A stretch of DNA of 64,000 nt, taken from positions 149,398 through 213,397 of the forward strand of contig MPNW01000081.1 of assembly GCA_011800805.1 (NCBI GenBank). The letters are read 5' to 3'. Shown piece after piece: positions 49,333-59,057 of the stretch. The notes beneath the pieces are model-generated. The model worked only from the letters and a program-made list of their open reading frames with translations, did no database searches and was not told the origin of the DNA. The stretch is from Hirudo medicinalis (lineage: Eukaryota; Annelida; Clitellata; Hirudinida; Hirudinidae). Numbering within the stretch: position 1 is the first letter of the stretch; every line of letters starts with the position of its first letter. The position numbers were made by a program, and so were the translations under genes.

Positions 49333-51469
49333 ACGACGACGACGACTATGACGATGATGATGAAGAAGATTGTCACAACTCTCTCTCTCTCTTTCGACTT
49401 GTAACAATTTGAATTCCAAAAGAGTTCGACAATATATTGCCGATTACGATGCAATATATATTTTGTTAAATAACAGATTCAAAATTATCGAATACAAGCA
49501 GGAAGTTTTAACAACAAAATCTCACACGATGACCAATCTACAACTCTCGCACTTCGACCACTTTAACTCCTCTCTACTTTCAAAACTCTCGCAACACCAC
49601 TAAGGACACAAGGAATTCGTTTCGGACGAAAAACGGAAAAAAATATAAAACTCGTATTTTGCATATTTTACAGAGAAGTGTGATCAATATAATCACAGAA
49701 TCATAATATCGTGACCTAAACTGAAAGTTAGTTTACCCATTTACAGTGAGTAAAAAATTAAATTGATTAGTATACATGATCACGCACGCGAGTTTAAGGA
49801 TGATGTGTAAACTGATGGTCATGTACTTTCTGCAAATATTGTCAGCATTCTGTAGATGTCCGTGTGCACATCATGAAGCTGCACATAGAATCCGCTAAGC
49901 AAATTGGTTTAAATGCTTTGATGGCAGGGTGTTCGGATGATAGTCAAATGTCCATTGCAAAAGCTGTGGACAATTCTTCAACGTTATCCATTTTACTGAG
50001 AGAATTCAATCACGATTTGGTGAGTGTGCTGACACATGCTAATATACCGCTTGGAAAGGTAGAAAATGAGAATGATGTTAACATGATGAGGGTTTTGTTA
50101 TTATACACAATGACATTTTATGTATGTATAGATACTGGCTTATTTTTACTGTTTAATAAAAATTTGGCTTACTTTTCAGTGCTTAAATATCAAAGAATTA
50201 TACAATAATAATAATAATAATAAAATTTTGGTGAGAACATGATGATGATATAGTAGTGTTAAAAAATGTTAGACAAAAAAAACCACATTTTGGACACAAT
50301 TTTTGACAAATAACTGTTTTCGGTTGCTTTTTTGACAACATATTCTTTGGGTCCCTAAACACCACCTCTCGCACTCTCCACAACTCTCACAATCTCGCAA
50401 CAAACGTGTTCTCGTCTGCTCGCAACCAAGCTGCCACAGCAACAATCCTCGTCTGCTTGCTTCACTCTAGCCACTAGCTTCTCTACTCGTCTGCTTATTT
50501 ATTTATTTGATTAAAGTCCACTTATTTGCACAACCGAGATGATTTGGATGATTCTCTACTCGTCTGCCTAGCTAGCTCCTTTAGCTCCGCCAGATGCTGA
50601 TGACGTCACGTGATCAGATGATACAGCCAGATAACCAACCAATCGGAGCGCACAAACAGGCAGACGATATTTGCATGACGTTCGAATCTGGCAAGTTTCA
50701 ACGAATGTCGTCTTCAATTAGATCGGCATCACAAACTATAAATACTTTGATATTTATATAATATACCTTGACACAAACAAAAACATGACGACGACGATGA
50801 CGATGATAACATGCCTCTAGCACCTCAACGTCCGTTGTTCCAAACGGAATATTCCAAGGATCAGACGAGCTCTAGTATGACTACTTAATCTAGTATGTAA
50901 TTAGCATTTTGATTTCTTTTTTCCCCTCGATACTTTTGCCGAGAAGGAAGAAACAAATGAATATAAATCTGTAATAAATCATAAATCGTAAGTTGTTGAA
51001 TAATTCCAGCCTTTCCATTCTGAAAGTGTTTCAATACCATAAAGTTATGTAAGAGTTAAGTTACGGCAAAATATATTTACGGTTTATAACTCTAAAACTA
51101 GTGTATGGTTAAAATCAATTTATTAAGATTAATAATTTATTAATCTCGGACGGAGAACAAACAAAAAGACAACCTTTCTTGCATCGCGATATTGAATGTT
51201 TCGCTACAAGTCTTATTTCTAATTAAGCGTTCTAAAGTTTCTAAAACGCTTACAAATTCAGCAAGTATCAAGGCAGAATTTATTAATATTGTTACTTATT
51301 TTCCATTGTTTACTATTCATAAAACCTGTTATTTTAAATCAATACCCACCTGGACATTTTCTATGCCTTCAGTCGGGACTAAGAAAAACCTTGAGTCTGT
51401 ATTCAAAGTACTATATGCAAGAAGGAAATATTTTATTCCTAAATTAGATGCTTTATTCTTCAAATCCAT
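45484..51469 (-). CDS. Lengsin-like glutamine synthetase homologue, paralogue 1
   Basis: Ten minus-strand exons: 51469-51350, 49168-49038, 48769-48660, 48569-48409, 47793-47692, 47617-47548, 47277-47097, 47042-46956, 46871-46777, 45701-45484; 424 codons. It has the class I-type catalytic fold: FEPEF (metal Glu), QYEINF, ADALETADR, ANGLHINMSLW, NSYKR, IEHRLPDG. The usual MPKP is MPIP, and the Arg of the NR-x4-R motif is lost (NNKSVMLR), so normal synthetase activity is doubtful. Compared with paralogue 2 it lacks about 80 N-terminal residues; an in-frame stop lies 25 codons upstream of the chosen ATG. Exons 2-5 and 7-9 have exactly the same lengths as in paralogue 2, so the pair arose by tandem duplication. 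The donor after exon 2 is GC (GG|gcaaat), beside a SINE. Intron 1 (2.2 kb) has gained transposon debris. It may be a functional pseudoenzyme or an early pseudogene; the frame is intact throughout. Confidence 0.82.
48822..49020 (+). repeat. tRNA-derived SINE, copy A, most complete
   Basis: An 87-nt tRNA-like head (48822-48908) begins GTGCAGG and ends CCTGCAC, a perfect 7-bp acceptor stem. It carries an A-box-like ttggccaaatgggttgc and a B-box-like gtgttcgcagccc. A body with gggagctatataaatg follows, and a tail ending in ATAA-rich repeats. It lies in intron 2 of glutamine synthetase-like gene 1, in antisense, and its tail ends about 10 bp from that intron's donor. Confidence 0.75.
49291..49330. 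repeat. (AAC)n microsatellite followed by GAC/GAT repeats
   Basis: About 40 bp of AAC then imperfect GAC and GAT units to about 49362, then a CT run near 49381-49392. It lies in intron 1 of the glutamine synthetase-like gene. Confidence 0.93.
49816..50094 (+). mobile_element. Fossil N-terminus of a hAT-like (BED/CGGBP1-type) element
   Basis: The plus strand reads in one open frame: WSCTFCKYCQHSVDVRVHI, MKLHIESAKQ (a C-x2-C-x13-H-x5-S zinc-finger-like pattern ending near the usual H..SxKH), then LLREFNHDLVSVLTHANIPL and GKVEN. The block FNxDLxxxLxxANIPLxKVEN is typical of CGGBP1-like proteins derived from hAT elements. The frame is preceded by a stop and ends without the rest of the protein. 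It lies antisense in intron 1 of glutamine synthetase-like gene 1. Family assignment is from remembered motif patterns. Confidence 0.5.
50494..50550 (-). repeat. Hairpin-tail repeat, copy 4
   Basis: The reverse complement reads catccaaatcatctcggttg, then tgcaaataagtggactttaa, then tcaaataaataaataa. It matches copies 1-3 with one insertion and the same AAAT tail. A TGACGTCA palindrome (50601) and a CCAAT-like box (about 50640) lie just to the right. Confidence 0.6.
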
Positions 51470-52554
51470 GATTATTAAATTGTGCAATATGTTTATTATA
51501 TTTTCGAAAATATTAAATCAATTCTCTTCATATCATGCAAAGATTTAGAGGCCTTCATCAGGTTTTATTTATATCTGTGAACCAAGTAAGCTACCGCGAG
51601 AACAATGCCATGGAAGGTTTAGTTCAAGATCTGTGAAATGCTCTAAATGGGATGCGCCTGCGTCGAAGTTAAATTATTTATTGCGTTCCTACTCATAATT
51701 CTGAGTCTAAAGTCTCTTTAATTGATTTAAATTATTTCTTATTGATGGAAGCAATTTGTGTTTTATTGGATATTACTTCTTATGTGTTCTCAACTTTTTT
51801 ATGTATCTTTCAGATGCAAATTTCTATAAATTATGTTTTATTAATTAATTTGTACTATTGAACTTATATCTAGTCATCAGGAAGTTATAGACTGGAGGCT
51901 TTTCTGCGCAATACAATTTGCTATAATTATAAATAATTTCCTTTGTCTGCAGTAATGACATCAATAGACTGTTCGAATGTCCTAGCCAATCATCTATTCC
52001 CTAGAGCGTCCTTGACCATCTTCGAAGGTGATAGGACTGCAGCCTTTCTTTGCAGCGAGACTTTCTGAGTCAAGTACAGATGCTTCCAACATTAGAATGC
52101 ATTGTGGTGGGATAAGGGATCAGTTTTTAGTCAGACGCAGTACTAAATTTACCAAAACCATTGTGTTTTCTGCAACCCGCCCCTTTTTAATGATTCCTGT
52201 AAGATAACCAACCTCCTTACAGTAATTTAAAAGTACTGCTTTGGGAAATAGAAGCTGTAAATAATATAAGTAATATAAATAAATAGTACAACTAATATAA
52301 TTAAATTATGCAACTCATTCCTCTTGAAGTTGATTTAATTAGTAAAGAATTTTCTCTTTTTTTTCATTTCAACAACAAAAGCACAAAATCTGAGAAATTC
52401 AAGTTTTGTTCGACAATCAAACTTGTCAGTTTTTAATTCCATGCCTTAATTAAAATTTAAATTAACCAGAAAATCTTACCCATCTACAACACATAATCAT
52501 AATCTGCTTAATTAGTTTCGTTTGAGGTTAGAGATTATAAAAATCTTTAACATA
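51470..52554. other. Interval between the two glutamine synthetase-like genes
   Basis: About 1.1 kb. A 5' extension of paralogue 1 may lie just above 51469; the frame is open only for 16 codons before a stop. No other gene, repeat or strong signal seen. Confidence 0.45.
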
Positions 52555-55500
52555 TCAGCAGTTAATATAATAATCTTTTTCCCACTGTGAGAGATGGGAA
52601 GAATAAATATCCCACTCCTTCCTCTTCATAAAAACGTACCCATCCACCAAATCCTTCCCCAGGCTCTCCTCCATGAACACACTTTTTTCCATCAGATTTA
52701 AGGCCTCCAAGAGACTTTTCGGGACTCTGACAAATTCATCGGGTTTCTTGTGAACTTCGAAATCCACTAAAGGACCTGGATCTGAAGTTTGCAATCAGAA
52801 AGGACTCTTACCATAAAGAATTTATCTACAAAGATATTTCGAAATACAGAAACCTGTTTCCTTGCATATTCCATCCAAACCTGCGGACAAGATAACCGCT
52901 TGAGCAAGGTAGGGGTTGGTGCTCCCATCTGCGATTCTGTGCTCAATCCTAGCATCATATATTTATGTCATTTAACAGAACCTCTAGGATTTCAAATTAA
53001 GTTTTGAACCTGCAGTTGTTTGGGACTCTCAATAGAACAGTCCTATTATTTCCACCCCATGTTACGGTATTGGGACACCACGACCCACTGTTCAATCTCA
53101 AGAAATATAATCAAAGAAATATGTAGAAAATGCATCGTGTGCAAGTCTTCAAATTGAAATGCTAAATCTAGGCTACCTTTTGTAGCTATTAACAGTAGGA
53201 CAGAGAACAGCACATGATTCTTGAACATGATCCAGTAGACCACCAATGAAGTGTCGAGCAAGTTTAGAAATGCCAAGTTCTTTGTCCTTGTCATCAGGAA
53301 AGAGATTCGTTTTTTCTTGATCACTCCATAGAGAAACATTGATGTGCAAACCATTAGCTGAATTGTGAACGAATTTAATTACTATCATATTTTTTTATTA
53401 ATACTTTCAAACTAAGCTTTATAAAATAAAAAATTAATCATCCATGAAATCACATTTTATGAAGTCAATTAAGTTAAGCCCACGATGATGAAATATAAGG
53501 TCGTGCCACAACTGAATTTCGTTGAAGTCTTGCATCAAAAACGTTTGAAAGGAACCAAAAAGATCCTCAAGAATTTTGAGTCACGAGCATGCATATAAGT
53601 TGTATTAAGTTGTTAGATGGTCTAGAACAGACCAGAACATTCAAGAACCATGGGTCAGACAAAGCTTCCCGAACACAGATGTGCAGTAATTAATTAAAAG
53701 GGACATTTGAAATTCAATCAAATTATTTCACCTTGAATAAGAAAAAATCAAACATTTTTCGTCAACTTTCCTATCATATTTGGACGGCAGATCTTTTGAG
53801 TATATCTTGCAATGTTTGAGAAAATATTGCAATTAAAACAAAAAATACTTCGAAATTCTATTGGGAAAGTTGAGAAACACTCGGAATGAATTAAATTTGT
53901 TTGAAAGAGATTGTTTTGAGGACTGAGAGTAAATGAAAAATAGAATGTTTCATCCACTACACGTACATAAACAAGTTTTAATCATCTTATTTTAATTTTT
54001 AGGAAATAATTTTAAAATTATTAAAAATCCAAAAACTTGGAAAAAACAGACCGCAGAGAAGATCGGAAAATGGAACAGGCATGAAAGTGATGCGTCGTCC
54101 TTCTAATTCTGCCAATTCCTAAGATAATTACGAATTGATTAAAATTAAATCGAGGCATTAATGTTATATAACATTATTATGTTATGTCAAGTTATGACAA
54201 TGTTAAAGAATCAACACCTTCATCATGAACTTCATAAAGCAGTGCCTGTCAGCTGTTGTGAGAGCATCGGCATAATGGAAATTGATTTCGTATTGGCATT
54301 TCGTAGCTTCATGGTCAATCTATGTATAAAATTCAAACTTTAAACTTTATAGATTATAAGTGTTATAATAAACATTAAATACATGAAACCTTAGTAACAT
54401 CTGAATATATGTATAACCCAGCTCTGAATATGATATCCCCATAACATTTTCCCAATGTTAATGTGTGCGTGTAACCTCTCGGTAAAGTTCTTTGTAGTAT
54501 TTCTTTTATTTTTAAAGTAATTATTCCTTATACTGGAATATGGTACACTAATAATCACAATACTCATACATAAATTTTATTAAATCAACTCGAGCTGTTA
54601 AATATTTACTATTTTAAAGCTACTCTTAAACATTAAATAAAATCAAATGTTATTTTCCAAATGGATATTGTTTAAGCAAAATATAATAGAGCTTTAACTT
54701 GGTATGGTCTCCATCCCAAAACGTCCATAGTATCATATATCCTGTTCAAGAGAGAAGAGTTTCTCAAGATCGAAAGAGGATCGTGCAGGGACATTGGTTG
54801 CTTTGAATCCAGTTCATCTCCAAGGTCCGAACCATCCGCATTCAAAATTGTAAACTCCGCTTAAAAAGTACTCATTATGCATACTGATTTAAAGTTCATA
54901 GTAAAAATATTTTTGAACCTTTTACTTTCAAATTCAGAAAATGTCCGCTTGAACTTGTTACAAATACAATAAATAAATAAATATACGCTCAATTAAGGTT
55001 AATTGGATTATTTCTAGATAAGAATATAACATAGTTCCATACAAATTCTCAACTCAATAAACTTACTAGAAAACCTCCCAAGTCCCACCCTCGGTTTATT
55101 TCAATATTATCCTTTAGTACTTAATTTGATATCACGCTTTAGCATTCCTTTTTCAGCAAAGCAGGAACTTTACTTTCTTAAGATAATAACATTTATAAAA
55201 ACAGCTTACGTTCAATTCCAGACATCAACGTCACTCCAAGCCTTTTGGCCTTTTCTACCTGATTCATGAGTGCTTTGCGTGGACATTGAGGTGACGGAAA
55301 TCCATTGCAGATCATATTTCTGTGCAATAATTAATATCATCTTAAGCTCGCTATTTCACGAATGATTTTTGTTATTACGTCAAAGATAATATCATAAATT
55401 TTCATTTCTGGTCTGAAATCTTTATTAAAGTGACTTTATTGATATAATAAGAATTGTTAATGTAATAATAACATTATTAATGGTTAATAATATTTAAAAT

Positions 55501-56447
55501 AAGCGTTTATACAAAAAAAGAAATTTTGATTTAGGAAATTTGCATTGATTGTTTATTTGAGAAAGGATTAGTCAAACATTTGTGAAAATCATCGCTGAAT
55601 TGTCTTCTTTTTTTCAAGCCATGTGCATCCGGTTGAGCCCTAAATCAACCAGTACGGTAAAAAAAAAAGACAGCTTTGACTAAAAATAAAAATTGCAACA
55701 AGAATAAAAATCATGTGGATGCAATGTTTAAGGTCAAACATATCAAACAAAAATAAATAACCCTTGAATCCAAGCGTAATCAGGTCTCCAAGGTAATTGA
55801 ATAAGGGTTCTGGGATCGGGGATCAAAAATATATCAGGGTCTGCACCTGTTGTCTTGAAGAACATTGCAGTTGCCAGGTGGCATCCGTGTTTCTGGTTGA
55901 TGCATTAACAAATGTGATAAATAACATCGTGGATTAATAATTAATAAAGTATTTAAATAATAACAAATCAATCGCCGATACTACTGCTTAGTGTGACGTG
56001 ACGATGCTCTAATCAAAAAAATTAAGAAATCACTCTTAATAGGAAAAATTAAAAATGTATTCAACTTTACATTAGTGTTACCTGAACTTCAGAGATGGCA
56101 CTGGCAGGCACCATACATGTCCTGCAATCCGAATTCAGTGTACTGTATGCTACGAGGAAATACTTTATTCCAAGTTCTACTGCCTTTTTTGCCAGATCAA
56201 TTTCTTTGTCATGGGAACTGTCAGATTTTGTGAGATATTTCCTGAAACCACTGTCACTATCGAATGAGTTTTCCAAATGTTCCCTGAAAAAGGCTCCAAA
56301 ATTTATTATTCCCGTCCCTTTGCTAGGAGTTTCAGTCGACTGCTTTCTTGAAGTCATCGAAGCATCGTTGCTTGCATCTTGGACCGAAGAGTGAGAAGTT
56401 GTACGGGCTACTTGGTGCGGTCTTTCTGGAATTTTGGGATGAGACAT
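52555..56447 (-). CDS. Lengsin-like glutamine synthetase homologue, paralogue 2
   Basis: Ten minus-strand exons: 56447-56082, 55892-55762, 55319-55210, 54859-54699, 54319-54218, 54118-54052, 53357-53177, 53096-53010, 52948-52854, 52781-52555; 508 codons, all GT-AG and in phase. Residues 1-80 are a Ser/Thr-rich, probably disordered leader. A beta-grasp half follows (LGIKYFLVAYSTLNSDCRT, PWRPDYAWIQG). The catalytic half carries EPEF, QYEINFHYADALTTADRH, ANGLHINVSLW, NSYKR, NRTVLLR and IEHRIADGSTNPYLAQA. The metal-binding Glu/His and the ATP- and glutamate-contacting Arg positions are kept, but MPKP is MPVP. The family joins ammonia and glutamate; its animal branch (lengsin, lens protein) is a catalytically silent structural or chaperone form. 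Whether this one is an enzyme is undecided. The start is the first ATG of an open exon. EIF1AD lies upstream on the same strand. Confidence 0.88.
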
Positions 56448-57274
56448 GATGGCCCAAACAGCGACGTTAAGTTGTCAATGTAATGCAGAATTGAACAATG
56501 CAAGTGTCTTAAAAGGTCTCAACTCCTCCAACGCAAAGTTGTTACATTGCCGAGGTAGAGCTCTGACGTTTTAAAGCAAACCCAAGCATTAAGGTGGAAC
56601 CTATCTCTAACATCCGTGGCTTGCATCCGATACTATCGCATGTACCTAGGCGCTTGATGAAGCTGTCAGTGAGGCTTTTAGATGTTTCTAAACAAAACGT
56701 TGTTTGGATTCTGAATTATCCAAATAACTTCACGTTTTTAAGCGATTCAAAATGCTTTAAAATTCGGTTGAGTGAATTTACTCACACGATGACGAAGGCG
56801 CCCCAGAAAATCGTTGGTAAAGCGAAAACGTAGGGCGGAAAGCAGCATGGAAATCCTGGAGATGTGCTGATGTTGACAAGCAATTACGATCAGGCAGGCG
56901 GGGATTAAATGCAAATTTCAGGACTGAAGGCGCCAGGCTTTGAAAGGCTCTCCATTTGGACGGGCACATCGTCCTGCTTACATGCTGAAAGCAATCAGAT
57001 AAATGCCCAAATCATGAAAAAGCTTGATTTATGGATATTTTGTGCTTTTAATGGATACTTTATTGTGTTTTTGTTGTTGTTAATATTGTGTATGTCCTGT
57101 GAAAATAATTGGATACATCTTCGTTAAGTTCTCTTTCTAAGAGCATGGTTTGTGGACTACATAAAACTATGTAGTCTCTTAGTTTATTTTATTTTAAAAA
57201 ATTTAGTGCTGATATTAAAGGCATTTTGACATCTAAAATATGAACGTGGAAGATTCTGAACAAAACATTATAAT
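56448..57274. other. Interval between glutamine synthetase-like gene 2 and EIF1AD
   Basis: About 0.8 kb with no gene seen. It must contain the promoter of the glutamine synthetase-like gene 2 and the 3' UTR of EIF1AD. No clear TATA box or polyadenylation hexamer was identified. Confidence 0.5.
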
Positions 57275-58140
57275 TTATTCACTAATTTTATCAACATCTG
57301 ATTTATTTTGACATTCATCATCACTATCTTCATCAATATCCTCATCATCATCATCATCATAATTACGGTTCGGATTCCTAATTTTAAATTCGTTTACAGA
57401 GTCATCATCATCATCTTCGTCTTCTGAAGAAGAGGGGAGCATGTCTTCAGGAATGGATGATGTTGCAGGAACTACTTGTTGATTTGTAGATGGCTTTATT
57501 TCAACTGGACACTCAAAATGCTTTGGCCTGGTCAACAAATTTTCACAATATCATATCGGAAGTAATTCAATTAAGAACTGTACAGAAATTACGACTCACC
57601 ACAGCCCTGAAGATGCAATGTATTCAATCTGAGGCTTAAGAAGAATATGAGTGATTTCACCTTTAACTTGCTTTCCCTCCTCAATTGGGGTAAACATTAT
57701 GAAGAAATCTGTCATAAAATTTTCTAATAAGTTGCAACACCTCACACCATATACAACCAGGGATATAAAAGCACATAGGTTTAGAATGTAAATCAAATCA
57801 TATTTAAAACTGATTTTAGTGTAGTGGATTTGTATCTGCTTCCTAAGCTGAGCTTTAAATTAAAACCTGAATAATTACCTTTTTTGACGTAAATGTTTTT
57901 CCTGAATTTAACAGGCATACTCACGAGGAAAACTTCTCCAGTCACCGTTTCAACTTTATGCAGATTATTTCCTAGATTAGCGGCTAATATCTGTAAGATA
58001 AAGCTCACTTTAGCAAGTTTTAAAGAATAGTTTTAAATTTTCTTGAAAGTTACTTTGGCTATTTGTCGTGTCTCGTTTGGCAAAACAAATTCTTCATGAA
58101 CCTCTTTGAAAACATATTTTCTTTTAGTAACTACCGACAT
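57275..58140 (-). CDS. EIF1AD: EIF1AD, eIF1A-like S1-domain nuclear protein
   Basis: Four minus-strand exons: 58140-58054, 57990-57879, 57708-57600, 57527-57275; 186 codons, phases fit. The start [14 protein letters not shown] is followed by an OB/S1 fold like eIF1[37 protein letters not shown]? is not present; instead exon 3 begins [19 protein letters not shown]. The order NNLHxVE, FLVSMPxKxRKNI, DPIEEGxxVKxEI and the closing G-L/F-W-P matches EIF1AD of other animals (also called haponin or OBELIX). The C-terminus is a long Asp/Glu-rich tail ([11 protein letters not shown] and later runs), as in orthologues. The protein is nuclear and linked to stress response; its exact function is not settled. 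Short introns (63-170 bp). Divergent from the DEG/ENaC gene across 0.9 kb. Confidence 0.93.
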
Positions 58141-59057
58141 CTTAAATGATATATTATAACTTTAGCATCCAAAAAAATGCAGCTTAAATAAATTGCGCTC
58201 GGAAACAATCTACAGGAAAGACTCCGCTTATCACCCAGCAATTTGTAAATAAACAAAGATTTTATAAATTATGAGCAAACAAATAAAGGGTCGCAAAGAA
58301 ATAAAGCTACTTATTAGTTAAGAAATTCAGAATTATTTACAAGATTATTGCTTAAAATAACCAGTGGAAACTTTATTTTCGAAGCATTCATTTCAGAACT
58401 TTCCATGACTTTTTAATGCCAGCGCTCGTGAACAAATTCAATAGCTGTTTTTCGTTGAGTCTGTCCAAACTTCAAGAACAAAAAAAACAGAACGGGAAAG
58501 GACCAAACCGTGAAACAACAATAAAAAAGCTTTTTTCTCTTTATAAGTTAGGTAAATGGCTTGGGTAAATTATGGTTGGTGTTAGGGGTTCGAGAATTTT
58601 GCTTCTTATGAAAGTTTTTGAAGAAATTTATTTGTTCGAGTTTGGTTTACTTACAAATTTAAAATATAAATCCGATTTAAAATGACACATCTAGTTATTT
58701 GGTTTAAATCGATTCAATTTAGGAACATTATTGGAGTAAAGCTTTTAAGAATAATTAAGTTGGTAAAATTTGAAAAAGGCCATTTGTAGATTGAAGGAAT
58801 TTAGTAGGATCAAAAGCTATTGATTGAACTCACTCATTTCTTTTGAAGCCGAATAATAGCCTCTTATTAGGCCTTCTTAAGGTTGCAATTTGTTTAGAAT
58901 CCGACAAATTGTTGGAACTGCAGAGAACGAGCATTTTTGTTTTTCCATCCATATTTTGGTAGGTTTTATATCGATATCTTTAAGCGAAACATTTAAAACA
59001 TTAGTTATAATTCTCCCAGTCTGGTCATTCAACAATTTTGAACGCTATCAACACAAA
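58141..59057. other. Divergent intergenic region, EIF1AD and DEG/ENaC
   Basis: About 0.9 kb between two divergent start codons. It should hold both promoters. No strong TATA box; AT-rich with short homopolymers. An upstream in-frame ATG for the DEG/ENaC gene exists at 58890, but the protein-like N-terminus begins at 59058. Confidence 0.5.

Noticed and set aside
51192..51548. 118-codon plus-strand frame
   Set aside because: Antisense of glutamine synthetase-like gene 1 exon 1; the similar plus-strand frame at 56095-56394 is antisense of gene 2 exon 1. Their likeness helped locate exon 1 of gene 1.
58890..59057. Upstream in-frame ATG for the DEG/ENaC gene
   Set aside because: The extra 56 residues have no family similarity, whereas the segment from 59058 begins like other DEG/ENaC N-termini.
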